NCBI GenBank assembly: GCA_003601785.1
Contig: PIYA01000016.1
Coordinates: 1-11,257 of the forward strand
Source of the DNA: Candidatus Bathyarchaeota archaeon
Lineage (GTDB): Archaea > Thermoproteota > Bathyarchaeia > Bathyarchaeales > Bathycorpusculaceae
DNA: 11,257 bases
Direction of reading: 5' to 3'
The translations under genes were made by a program, and so were the position numbers. Shown here piece after piece: positions 1 through 6,337 of this stretch; the first letter of the stretch is position 1, and every line of letters begins with the position of its first letter. A model generated the notes under the pieces. That model saw only the letters and a list, made by a program, of their open reading frames with translations. It searched no databases and was not told the origin of the DNA.

Positions 1-955
1 AGAAGAAGTACACGTTTGCAAAGAGGGCTGAAGCAAAGATTACTGGAAGGTTTGACACGTACAAGAGTTTTATCGGGTATCTGCTTCGGTAACCTCTGTA
101 ACCAGCATAAGATAACGGCAGTTCAACTCTCACACCTTCCATGTAAATTATCACCAGAAAAGTTGCAACTGTTGCGATGAAACCCATCATGGCTGGCAAC
201 GTTGGGTCTTCCGGTCTTATGAAAATGTGCTGCCACATCCACGGACCATCGTTTCTGGTTCCCCCTTCAGGTAGATGTATGATGATGTCTTCACCGTTTG
301 TTATGTGTGTGATTATTTGTGCGAGGGCTATGAACGCTCCGTAATAGTTTGTGTCAGCCATAGGTCCAGCCAACCCGAAACTAGATAAGAAAACTCTTTG
401 AGCAACTCCAGCCATGATGAAGAGGCTTATTCCGCTTCCGAAGCCCCACCCCTTCTGAACCAGCTCATCTAAGAGAATGACTATTACGCCAGCTGCCAAG
501 AGCTGCAGAAAAACGGCTAGGGCTGATGTGCCTGGTAGGGCACCGTACATTCCGCCTATTATGTAGGCTGACGCTTGAACTCCTGTTAGGATTATGGAGA
601 AAACTTTGCTGGCTGTTGTGAACAAGCCTCTGTCCTCCGGATTCGACATGTCGGCTTCTATCATGTTTGAACCAACCAAAAGCTGCAGTATTAAGCCCGC
701 GGTGACTATTGGACCTATGCCTAGTTCCATGAGGCTTCCGCGGTTGGAGGCGAATATCACTCTGAGGGCGGAGAGTTCTCCAAGCGCTGTTGTTTCAACT
801 CCGTAAAGCGGGACTTCGGACATCACGAAATAGAGAATTAGCACTATTGCCGTCCAGAAGAGTTTTTCGTTAAAGCTTACCTTTCGTTCTGGAGCCTTAA
901 TTTCTGGAACAAACCTGGCGATGGGTTTGAATAAGCTTAGGAATCTTCCAGCCAT
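1..955 (-). CDS. secY: Protein translocase subunit SecY (Sec61 alpha), C-terminus cut by window edge
   Basis: Pore-forming subunit of the SecYE-beta channel, which moves unfolded proteins across the cytoplasmic membrane and inserts membrane proteins. I translated 318 codons from the ATG at 955; the frame stays open to the window edge, so about a third of a typical archaeal SecY is missing. Visible landmarks: an amphipathic N-terminus (MAGRFLSLFKPIARF), a first membrane segment around residues 33-50, the first SecY signature region LGIGPIVTAGLILQLL at about 78-93, the second signature GWGFGSGISLFI at about 169-180, a large external loop near 220-255, and the cytosolic loop before YPIKLLYVSNLP at about 293-304. 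It starts 9 nt after the uL15 stop, the standard position at the end of the archaeal spc cluster. The upstream SD is modest (TAGGG). The family assignment is secure. Confidence 0.97.
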   Translation of the reverse strand, partial: MAGRFLSLFKPIARFVPEIKAPERKVSFNEKLFWTAIVLILYFVMSEVPLYGVETTALGELSALRVIFASNRGSLMELGIGPIVTAGLILQLLVGSNMIEADMSNPEDRGLFTTASKVFSIILTGVQASAYIIGGMYGALPGTSALAVFLQLLAAGVIVILLDELVQKGWGFGSGISLFIMAGVAQRVFLSSFGLAGPMADTNYYGAFIALAQIITHITNGEDIIIHLPEGGTRNDGPWMWQHIFIRPEDPTLPAMMGFIATVATFLVIIYMEGVRVELPLSYAGYRGYRSRYPIKLLYVSNLPVIFASALFANVYFF

Positions 956-964
956 GAGCTAACC

Positions 965-1402
965 CTACTTTGATTTTTCAAGTTCTGTTAAGATTCGCCC
1001 ACCAGCCTCTTTTATCTTTTCAGCTGCCGATTTTGAGTATGATGAAACTTTTATGATTAAAGGTTTCGTTACCTTTCCTTTTCCGAGAAGCTTAGTGTAT
1101 CCGAGATTTTCCAGGTCTATGAACAGTTTATCTTTCTTCTTTTCTGTGGAAACCTCTTCAGCTATCTCGTCTAATGTTCCAACGTTTATGATGTTCACTC
1201 TCCGTCTTAAACTCTTTGGCGACGTAAACCCCCTCTTACCGAAGTATTCTGGTTCGTACTTAATCACATAGCTCCATCCCTGCTTGTGTCTTCCAGCCTT
1301 TCGCATGCCCTTTGAACCTGATTTTCTGTGTTGCCCTACTCTGCCGTAACCAACGGTTCTGGAACCGCGTTTTTTCCTTGTTTTTCGAAGTTTGTGAGGC
1401 AT
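965..1402 (-). CDS. rpl15: 50S ribosomal protein uL15
   Basis: Large-subunit protein that binds 23S rRNA during late assembly. The 145-residue product has the archaeal/eukaryotic form: a Gly/Arg/Lys-rich N-terminal extension that threads into rRNA (KLRKTRKKRGSRTVGYGRVG, then GQHRKSGSKGMRKAGRH at about 23-39) and a compact C-terminal domain with the conserved end KSAAEKIKEAGGRI. Its length is typical of archaeal uL15. It begins 14 nt after the Hsp20-like gene and ends 9 nt before secY. Unlike most genes here it lacks a clear GGAGG: the upstream stretch is only GCTGGTTAAAAC. Its translation may therefore depend on coupling to the preceding gene, or on an internal promoter upstream of that gene. 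The ATG start gives the family's usual N-terminus. Confidence 0.97.
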   Translation of the reverse strand: MPHKLRKTRKKRGSRTVGYGRVGQHRKSGSKGMRKAGRHKQGWSYVIKYEPEYFGKRGFTSPKSLRRRVNIINVGTLDEIAEEVSTEKKKDKLFIDLENLGYTKLLGKGKVTKPLIIKVSSYSKSAAEKIKEAGGRILTELEKSK

Positions 1403-1416
1403 GTTTTAACCAGCTA

Positions 1417-1872
1417 CTATTTGGTTAAAGGTTTTTCTTCAACCACCTTTTTTAACCGTATTTCCAACACACCGTTCTTATATGTTGTGCTTAAGGTGTG
1501 TGGAATCACTTTTTTCGGAAGATTTAAACTTTTGTGATATTGGCGGTTTTTGGATTCGGCGGATAGAACTAATCTTCTGTCTTTCACGTTGATTTTTAAG
1601 TTTTTCTTGTTAAATCCTACGCACTCTGCGACTACAACTATTTCATCTTCATCCTCAAACACGTCCGTTAATGGTTCAGGTTCCTTCCATTCTGTCTTTC
1701 TATTCCTTCTTGAAAGGTGATGCTTATAATAATAGACTTGTTTCCTAACTTTGGAGTTTCTAATTCGAAAGGTTTTGAAAACTGCTGTTCCAGATTCGCT
1801 GTCCCTGTCTGATTTTTTGAATATCCTAAACCATTTTGAACGTTTCCGTTTTCTCCGCCATTTCCCGCTCAT
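1417..1872 (-). CDS. Hsp20/alpha-crystallin-like small heat shock protein inserted in the spc operon
   Basis: The protein has 151 residues. About residues 66-143 look like an alpha-crystallin domain: EPLTDVFEDEDEIVVVAEC opens the first strands, NLKINVKDRRLVLSAES follows, and YKNGVLEIRLKK (131-142) matches the conserved GVL motif near the domain end. Residues 1-20 are intensely basic (WRRKRKRSKWFRIFKK) and 40-63 are also rich in Arg/Lys and Tyr. The C-terminal I-x-I motif that many small heat shock proteins use for oligomerisation is not visible (end: VVEEKPLTK). Known for the family: ATP-independent holding of unfolding proteins. Inferred: the basic arms could bind rRNA or the ribosome, consistent with its place between uL30 and uL15. 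The ATG has a strong purine-rich SD (AAGGAGAGGGTGAA). The 61-nt gap upstream is unusually large for this operon and holds a TATA-like box. It could be a diverged Hsp20 with a non-chaperone role. Confidence 0.82.
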   Translation of the reverse strand: MSGKWRRKRKRSKWFRIFKKSDRDSESGTAVFKTFRIRNSKVRKQVYYYKHHLSRRNRKTEWKEPEPLTDVFEDEDEIVVVAECVGFNKKNLKINVKDRRLVLSAESKNRQYHKSLNLPKKVIPHTLSTTYKNGVLEIRLKKVVEEKPLTK

Positions 1873-1911
1873 TTCACCCTCTCCTTGAATACAATGGCAT
1901 TGAGAAGGTTG

Positions 1912-1921
1912 CTATAAAATG
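1912..1921 (-). promoter_or_regulatory. Possible internal TATA box upstream of the Hsp20-like gene
   Basis: On the minus strand this reads CATTTTATAG, in the 61-nt gap between uL30 and the Hsp20-like gene. An archaeal start site about 25 nt downstream would fall near 1891-1894, leaving a leader of about 20 nt that contains the gene's SD. It could give Hsp20, uL15 and secY a second promoter. The match is short and the region is A/T-rich, so confidence is limited. Confidence 0.35.
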
Positions 1922-1933
1922 TATCGCAAAATC

Positions 1934-2422
1934 TTAAATCATCCGTTTTATAAGCTCGTTGATTTTCTCTCCGCGGTAGCCTAGTTCTCCTCCCGCACCA
2001 TAGGCTCTCTTGATTTTTCCCTTGAACCCCTTTTTCGGCGGATGCAGTTTGAAAACTGGTTGTATGTTAGGCAACTTCCAATATTTTAATTGACAGTTGA
2101 ACACGGCTTGAGCCAGTTCATCTAAGGATTTGTAACCGATTTTCTGAGCGTACTCATCGGTTAACCTTTTGTTTCCAAGGGTTCTGCCTCTCTCCTTAAT
2201 AAGCATGCTCACGGTTTCTTTTGAGGCTTCACCCCATGTGATGAAATTTTGCGCCGTTTTCAGCATCCCTAAGAATGAGGGGCGATTATCGATTAAAACC
2301 GCATAGTTATTTCTTTTTAGGTTTAACATCTCAAGCGTTTCTCTCACTTGTTTCGGAGCACTTATAACCCCTCGAACCCTAACAGCAACTATGCATTTGT
2401 GCTCTTCCGTTTTTTCGGTCAA
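1934..2422 (-). CDS. rpl30: 50S ribosomal protein uL30 (archaeal type)
   Basis: Large-subunit protein of the long archaeal/eukaryotic L30 form (bacterial L30 is about 60 residues). The core opens with CIVAVRVRGVISAPKQVRETLEMLNL. The middle has the archaeal-specific insertion, and the C-terminus (KLHPPKKGFKGKIKRAYGAGGELG) is characteristic of the archaeal L30/eukaryotic L7 type. The frame is open from a TTG at 2434. I prefer the in-frame TTG at 2422, which gives 162 residues. It overlaps the uS5 stop as TTGA and has GGTGA just upstream, whereas 2434 has no purine-rich leader and would overlap uS5 by 16 nt. The exact N-terminus is uncertain, because both candidates are TTG and the SD spacing at 2422 is short. 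The conserved domain begins well inside either version. Confidence 0.95.
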   Translation of the reverse strand: MTEKTEEHKCIVAVRVRGVISAPKQVRETLEMLNLKRNNYAVLIDNRPSFLGMLKTAQNFITWGEASKETVSMLIKERGRTLGNKRLTDEYAQKIGYKSLDELAQAVFNCQLKYWKLPNIQPVFKLHPPKKGFKGKIKRAYGAGGELGYRGEKINELIKRMI

Positions 2423-3066
2423 TGTCTCACCCAATCCACGGGAGTTATGAGAGTGTAGGTTTTCTTTAACGCGTCAAAAACAGCGTAGGCGAACGATGGA
2501 ATAGTTCTTGTTGAACCATAACTTCTGGTCCAGCAATCCTTTATGCCGGCGAGTCCTAGAATAACCTTCGCCACCTCACCGGCAACTAGACCTAAGCCTC
2601 TGGGTCCTGGAATGATTACTACTCTTACACCTCCACATTTTCCCTCAACTTGAAAGGGCACCGAGTGTGGTCTTCCGCAACCGCACTCCCAACTTCCGCA
2701 TCCACGCCTAACTGGAACGATGTTTAGACGCGCGTCTATAGCCGCCTTTTCTATTGCTGTTCGCACTTGGGTTGCTTTTCCCGAGCCTAAACCGATGTAG
2801 CCTTCTTTGTTTCCAACGGCTACTATTGCTTTGAATCTTGATTTTTCACCGGCATCGGTCTGTTTTTGAACAAGATTTATGTTTATAACTTCCTCTTGTA
2901 TGTCTGGGAGTAACGCATCAACAATTTGTGGTTCCCGTATTTGGTAGCCTTCTGTAAAGATTTCTTCAATTGATGTTATTCTCCCCTCTTGTATCATCTT
3001 TCCGAGGCGTGTCTTGGGAACCCATTCCTCCAGATTCACGGTGGTCCTTCTTCTTCTTGTTGACAT
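2419..3066 (-). CDS. rps5: 30S ribosomal protein uS5
   Basis: Small-subunit protein near the mRNA entry path and important for decoding accuracy. The 215-residue product has the archaeal N-terminal extension (LEEWVPKTRLGKMIQEGRI), then the double-stranded-RNA-binding-like domain (KSRFKAIVAVGNKEGYIGLGSGKA at about 78-101). Next comes the archaeal/eukaryotic Cys-rich segment RRGCGSWECGCGRPHSVPF, and then the C-terminal S5 domain with GPRGLGLVAGEVAKVILGLAGI. The tail STRTIPSFAYAVFDALKKTY is typical. The ATG at 3066 overlaps the uL18 TAA by one base (TAATG) and has AGGAG upstream, so translation is probably coupled to uL18. Length is normal for Archaea. Confidence 0.98.
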   Translation of the reverse strand: MSTRRRRTTVNLEEWVPKTRLGKMIQEGRITSIEEIFTEGYQIREPQIVDALLPDIQEEVININLVQKQTDAGEKSRFKAIVAVGNKEGYIGLGSGKATQVRTAIEKAAIDARLNIVPVRRGCGSWECGCGRPHSVPFQVEGKCGGVRVVIIPGPRGLGLVAGEVAKVILGLAGIKDCWTRSYGSTRTIPSFAYAVFDALKKTYTLITPVDWVRH

Positions 3067-3674
3067 TAGGTTTTTACTCCTTTGCTTTTAAAGGCTGAAA
3101 TTATCTTTTCTTTAACCTTTGCGAAGTGTTCTGGAAGTTTTTCAGGCGGCAATTTTCGTTCCAGATATTTTGAAAATTTTGATTGGTATTCTTCAGGATT
3201 TGAAGCTAAACTCGCAGCGTATTGCGCGATATGTTGTCCTTCTATTCTTTCATCGCTTGGAAGTCTCTCTCCGCTGTGCGGCACATCTAATCCAGCGTCT
3301 AAGACCCCTTTAAGCGTTGCGAACACTCTTGCACCTTTTGTGGGCGAGTGCAATCCGATGTCTAAGACGGATTCTTTCACACCTTTCGCTTTTGCCTTTA
3401 ACCCGCACAGAAGTCCTGTCAGATAGGCTGCTGGAAGGTTTCCTTGAGGAGCCTTCCACCCGTAATTTTTTGTTAGTTCTCTGCTGTGTGCGGAAACCGT
3501 AACTTCATCTCCTTGAGGTTTGGCTACAATTATTTGGGCTGTCATATTTTTCAGCGAACCCCGCACTACCAGTCTCGGTTTTCCAGAAAGCAAAAGCGCT
3601 TTTCTTGCTCTGTAATCTGTCTTTCCCTCTCTCCTCCTCCTGAACGGAACACAATAGCGTGCATTCTTTGCCAT
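3066..3674 (-). CDS. rpl18: 50S ribosomal protein uL18
   Basis: 5S rRNA-binding protein of the central protuberance. The 202-residue protein is the long archaeal L18/eukaryotic L5 form: Arg-rich N-terminus YCVPFRRRREGKTDYRARKALL, then PRLVVRGSLKNMTAQII, then the conserved helix region PAAYLTGLLCGLKAKAKG. It continues with LDIGLHSPTKGARVFATLKG and GLDVPHSGERLPSDERIEGQHI, and has a basic C-terminal helix. The ATG at 3674 directly follows the eL19 TAA (TAAATG). Its SD, GGAGG, is written in the last eL19 codons at a 9-nt spacing. Start and identity are both well supported. Confidence 0.98.
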   Translation of the reverse strand: MAKNARYCVPFRRRREGKTDYRARKALLLSGKPRLVVRGSLKNMTAQIIVAKPQGDEVTVSAHSRELTKNYGWKAPQGNLPAAYLTGLLCGLKAKAKGVKESVLDIGLHSPTKGARVFATLKGVLDAGLDVPHSGERLPSDERIEGQHIAQYAASLASNPEEYQSKFSKYLERKLPPEKLPEHFAKVKEKIISAFKSKGVKT

Positions 3675-4130
3675 TTAACGTTTCCTCCAGAGTCCCTGTT
3701 CTTTCAGATGGTTTTCCATGTCCGCTATTGACCTGAATCTTCCACTGCTTGCCATGACGTAAGCCTTTCGATAGGCGTTTTCGCTGATTATCTTTTTGTT
3801 TTTTAATTCTCGAAGTCTTCTTCTTAAGGCTCGAATTTTGCTCATCCACACTTCTTTTTTGGAGATTTTCGCGTGGGCTGCACCGCTTTTGCTCCCTGAG
3901 CCTCTTCTTCTTCCCTTCTTCTTCTTTTCGTGTAAGACTTTTGCTCTCGCTCGACTTACCCCCTTCTCTGGTAGAGGTTTTATAGCGCCTTCATGGATTA
4001 GTTTCCTAATTTCTTCTCGGGTTATAGCTGCTTCCACGTCGTCTATTCTTTCAGGGTCTATCCAAACGCGGTTTTGACCGATTTTCAGTATTTGCGCTGC
4101 TAAACGTCGCTGGTTTCTAAGATTCGTCAT
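3675..4130 (-). CDS. rpl19e: 50S ribosomal protein eL19
   Basis: Archaeal/eukaryotic large-subunit protein with no bacterial homologue, whose long helix reaches toward the small subunit. The family N-terminus is obvious: NLRNQRRLAAQILKIGQNRVWIDPE, then EEIRKLIHEGAIKPLP, the basic linker GVSRARAKVLHEKKKKGRRRGSGS, and the C-terminal helical region with RRLRELKNKKIISENAYRK. I start it at the ATG at 4130 (151 residues, MTNLRNQRRL). GAGGG lies 9 nt upstream of that ATG, and this is the family's usual N-terminus. The ATG three codons earlier (4139) would sit directly against the SD. The gene overlaps the end of eL32 by 14 nt, and the SD lies within the codons of the eL32 charged tail. Confidence 0.97.
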   Translation of the reverse strand: MTNLRNQRRLAAQILKIGQNRVWIDPERIDDVEAAITREEIRKLIHEGAIKPLPEKGVSRARAKVLHEKKKKGRRRGSGSKSGAAHAKISKKEVWMSKIRALRRRLRELKNKKIISENAYRKAYVMASSGRFRSIADMENHLKEQGLWRKR

Positions 4131-4659
4131 GTTTCTCATCCCTCTTTCTGCGTCTTCTCGTCTTCTTTCGTTTAGGTTTTTCCGCTTCAGCTTTCTCTTC
4201 GGTTTCTTCCTCTGGTTTCTCCTCCTCTTTCTCTTCAGCTACTTCTTCTTTCGCCGCTTCCTTTTCCTCTTTGAAATTTAGAACTCTTATCTTTCTCTTT
4301 CTCGCTTCGACAAGGATTCTCGCTTTTTTCCTCTTACCCACCGCGTGTGCAATCCGCACGGCTTCTGTCTTCGGGTTAATCTTCTTAAGCTCTTCAGCGT
4401 TGTGCACTAAAACCTCCTTGTAACCCGAAGGGTGAAGTCCTCTTGCAACCTTCGGTCCTCTATATCCAACGCTTACCGTGACGGGCCACCCCTTGATTTT
4501 CCTTCGCATCTTGTTGTCTATGCCTCGTGGTCTACGCCAATTTTCCTTCAACCGTTTGTATCGCCAGCTCTCTTGTCTAACGAAATCTGGTTTCTTCTTT
4601 TTCACTCGCTTTCTGAGCTCCACCGCCTTCTGGGCTACCGTCACGTTTTGTTCACTCAC
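4117..4659 (-). CDS. rpl32e: 50S ribosomal protein eL32 with a charged C-terminal extension
   Basis: Archaeal/eukaryotic-specific large-subunit protein. Residues of about 22-127 form the eL32 core: PDFVRQESWRYKRLKENWRRPRG, MRRKIKGWPVTVSVGYRGPK, ARGLHPSGYKEVLVHNAEEL, and the C-terminal core end GKRKKARILVEARKRKIRVLN. From about residue 130 to 180 the chain becomes a low-complexity acidic run (EEKEAAKEEVAEEKEEEKP) followed by a basic patch (KPKRKKTRRRRKR). That tail is additional to the roughly 130-residue archaeal family core. The start is a GTG at 4659 overlapping the uL6 stop (GTGA), with GAGGG about 9 nt upstream. The 3' end overlaps eL19. The tail is probably disordered and solvent-exposed; its role is unknown. 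Confidence 0.96.
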   Translation of the reverse strand: MSEQNVTVAQKAVELRKRVKKKKPDFVRQESWRYKRLKENWRRPRGIDNKMRRKIKGWPVTVSVGYRGPKVARGLHPSGYKEVLVHNAEELKKINPKTEAVRIAHAVGKRKKARILVEARKRKIRVLNFKEEKEAAKEEVAEEKEEEKPEEETEEKAEAEKPKRKKTRRRRKRDEKHDES

Positions 4660-5204
4660 GCCTCCATTCCCTCACTTTTCTCGTAAACGTATATGCCGTC
4701 CAGGAACACTCGGGGGTCTTTCCTTTTCACCTTTGTTGCTTGCTCTATGTTTGCCGCTGTTTGACTTACGTCTTCCAAGTTTATACCTTGGACAATTATG
4801 TCCTCGCTTTGAACTTTAACTTGCGTGTCACCCATTATTCTAGCTTTTCTGGCGGTTCTTTCACCCGTGAAGTTTTCAATCAGAATCGTTTTGTCTTTAA
4901 CTTTAACCGATATTGGAAAGTGGGAGAAGACAATTTTTAGTTTGTATGTGAAACCTTTTCTGACACCTGTTATCATGTTCTGAATGTGAGAACAAACAGT
5001 GCCCACAAGGGCTGCTTCCTTTTTACGAGGCCACTCAGCCCACACACGGATGTTTTTTCCATTCAGTTCCATCGATATCGGAGCGTGAGAGAAGTCGCGG
5101 GTTAACGTTCCCTTTACACCCTTAACCGTGACTTTTCTCCCTTCTATTGCCACTTCCACATCATCTGGAACTTGAACGACTTTGGAGATTTCCACGGCTC
5201 GCAT
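4656..5204 (-). CDS. rpl6: 50S ribosomal protein uL6
   Basis: Large-subunit protein near the factor-binding site, made of two related beta-rich domains. Visible features: VEVAIEGRKVTVKGVKGTLTRDF (first domain), ALVGTVCSHIQNMITGVRKGFTYKLKIV (domain junction, strongly conserved), then FPISVKVKDKTILIENFTGER and the archaeal second-domain end KDPRVFLDGIYVYEK. The frame is open from a GTG at 5213. I choose the ATG at 5204 (182 residues), because the SD-like AGGAAGTG (5211-5218) is then 6 nt upstream, whereas it would overlap the GTG. This leaves a 12-nt gap after uS8. The end overlaps the eL32 start by 4 nt (GTGA). Identity is secure; the start may differ by three codons. Confidence 0.97.
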   Translation of the reverse strand: MRAVEISKVVQVPDDVEVAIEGRKVTVKGVKGTLTRDFSHAPISMELNGKNIRVWAEWPRKKEAALVGTVCSHIQNMITGVRKGFTYKLKIVFSHFPISVKVKDKTILIENFTGERTARKARIMGDTQVKVQSEDIIVQGINLEDVSQTAANIEQATKVKRKDPRVFLDGIYVYEKSEGMEA

Positions 5205-5216
5205 TTTAGACACTTC

Positions 5217-5600
5217 CTAATAGACGAAAGCTAGAAGTCTTCCTCCCACTCTTTTTTCCTTCGCTTCTCTGTGAGACATCACTCCCTTCGATGTTGAAAC
5301 GATTAACAAGCCCACGTCTCTGGAGGGAAGAAACTTTTTCTCCCACTCTTCAAATTCTTCCACTTTCACAGGGAAGCGCGGTCTGATCGCTCCGCAGTCG
5401 TTTACTCTCCCTAAAAGTTGAACCTTAAACTTTCCCGTGCGTCCGTCGTCTATGAATTCAAATTCTCCTATGTAACCGTTTAGCTGCATGACTCTTAGAA
5501 CTCTGCCTAAAAGTTTAGAGGCTGGACTGATTATGCATTCACGTTTGTTCCGCATTTCGTTGTTCACGATTACTGTTAAGCCGTTTGCCAAAGTGTCCAT
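5217..5600 (-). CDS. rps8: 30S ribosomal protein uS8
   Basis: Small-subunit protein that binds the central domain of 16S rRNA. In bacteria its orthologue also feeds back on spc mRNA; whether that happens here cannot be told. The 127-residue product matches archaeal uS8: DTLANGLTVIVNNEMRNKRECIISPASKLLGRVLRVMQ at the N-terminus, IDDGRTGKFKVQLLGRVNDCGAIRPRF in the middle, and the C-terminal rRNA-binding motif VSTSKGVMSHREA (about residues 101-113), with an archaeal GGRLLAFVY ending. The ATG is 15 nt after the uS14 stop, with GAGGAAAAGGG upstream. Confidence 0.98.
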   Translation of the reverse strand: MDTLANGLTVIVNNEMRNKRECIISPASKLLGRVLRVMQLNGYIGEFEFIDDGRTGKFKVQLLGRVNDCGAIRPRFPVKVEEFEEWEKKFLPSRDVGLLIVSTSKGVMSHREAKEKRVGGRLLAFVY

Positions 5601-5615
5601 TACCCTTTTCCTCAG

Positions 5616-5780
5616 CTACTCATACTTTTTAAACCCGAGCTTTTTGGCTACTTCTCTAAAACAATGCCGACACAAATATAAATTATAACGTCTGATAACG
5701 GGGCCGTAAGATCCGCATCTGGCGCAACGTCTCGTTCCCTTGCCATGTTTTCTTTCCTTTTTAGGTTTCTGTTTTGCCAT
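5616..5780 (-). CDS. rps14: 30S ribosomal protein uS14 (zinc-binding type)
   Basis: A 54-codon gene, so short that it is easily missed. I translated it by hand: MAKQKPKKERKHGKG, then RRCARCGSYGPVIRR and LYLCRHCFREVAKKLGFKKYE, ending in TAG at 5616-5618. Four cysteines in two CxxC pairs (C19, C22, C37, C40) make the zinc-binding form of uS14 found in Archaea. Its length is normal for the family. It sits between uL5 (17 nt upstream) and uS8 (15 nt downstream), its fixed place in the spc cluster. The ATG at 5780 has GGAGG 8 nt upstream (TTGGAGGGAAGCTGT). It binds the 16S rRNA of the small-subunit head. Confidence 0.97.
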   Translation of the reverse strand: MAKQKPKKERKHGKGTRRCARCGSYGPVIRRYNLYLCRHCFREVAKKLGFKKYE

Positions 5781-5797
5781 ACAGCTTCCCTCCAATC

Positions 5798-6337
5798 CTA
5801 TACAATCTCAACCCCCAACGTGTCCTTGACGAAAACCATGGCTTCTTCGGGAGTTAAGACGTGTTTTGAACCGATTTTGGTTCTCTCTCTTCTTCTTTTT
5901 TTCACGCGGTATCCTTTGCGGCTTAAGGATACACAGACATCCATGCCGAATATGCCGATTTCAGGGTCATATTTCACCCCTGGAATTTCTATGTGTTCCT
6001 TTATTCCAAAGGAGAAGTTTCCATACCTGTCAAACCGTTCTTTGGATATCTTGTTATCAACTACCGATAGGGCCTTCTTCAAGAACTCTATGGCTTTTTG
6101 TTTTCTGAGGGTTACGAGACACGCTGTGTGTTCACCCTTTCTGATTCCGAAATCCCTAATGGTCTTTTTGGCTTTTCTTCTGCACGGGGTTTGCCCGGTT
6201 AAATCCTTTAGAACTCTTACAGCCTTCTCCAGTGGTTCCCCAGGTTTTCCAACGCTCATGTTCACCACTACTTTTTCAATTCTCGGTTTGAGCATCGGGT
6301 TTTCTTCCCATTTTTTGCGGATTTCATCCTCAGACAA
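5798..6337 (-). CDS. rpl5: 50S ribosomal protein uL5, TTG start
   Basis: 5S rRNA-binding protein of the central protuberance that contacts the small-subunit head and P-site tRNA. The 179-residue protein has the archaeal uL5/eukaryotic L11 signature: NPMLKPRIEKVVVNMSVGKPGEPLEKA near the N-terminus, then LTGQTPCRRKAKKTIRDFGIRKGE, FSFGIKEHIEIPGVKYDPEIGIFGMDV (about 107-133), and the basic block RKGYRVKKRRRERTKIG. The start codon is TTG at 6337, immediately after the eS4 TAA. A perfect GGAGG at 6346-6350, 8 nt upstream, supports this start. The first downstream ATG would remove 14 residues and has no comparable SD. Confidence 0.97.
   Translation of the reverse strand: MSEDEIRKKWEENPMLKPRIEKVVVNMSVGKPGEPLEKAVRVLKDLTGQTPCRRKAKKTIRDFGIRKGEHTACLVTLRKQKAIEFLKKALSVVDNKISKERFDRYGNFSFGIKEHIEIPGVKYDPEIGIFGMDVCVSLSRKGYRVKKRRRERTKIGSKHVLTPEEAMVFVKDTLGVEIV

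Noticed and set aside
3505..3849. 114-codon minus-strand open frame across the eL19/uL18 junction
   Set aside because: It is out of frame with two certain ribosomal genes and its composition is that of a shifted basic coding sequence.
4131..4139. Upstream ATG of eL19
   Set aside because: It abuts the SD directly; the ATG three codons later has a proper spacing and the normal family N-terminus.
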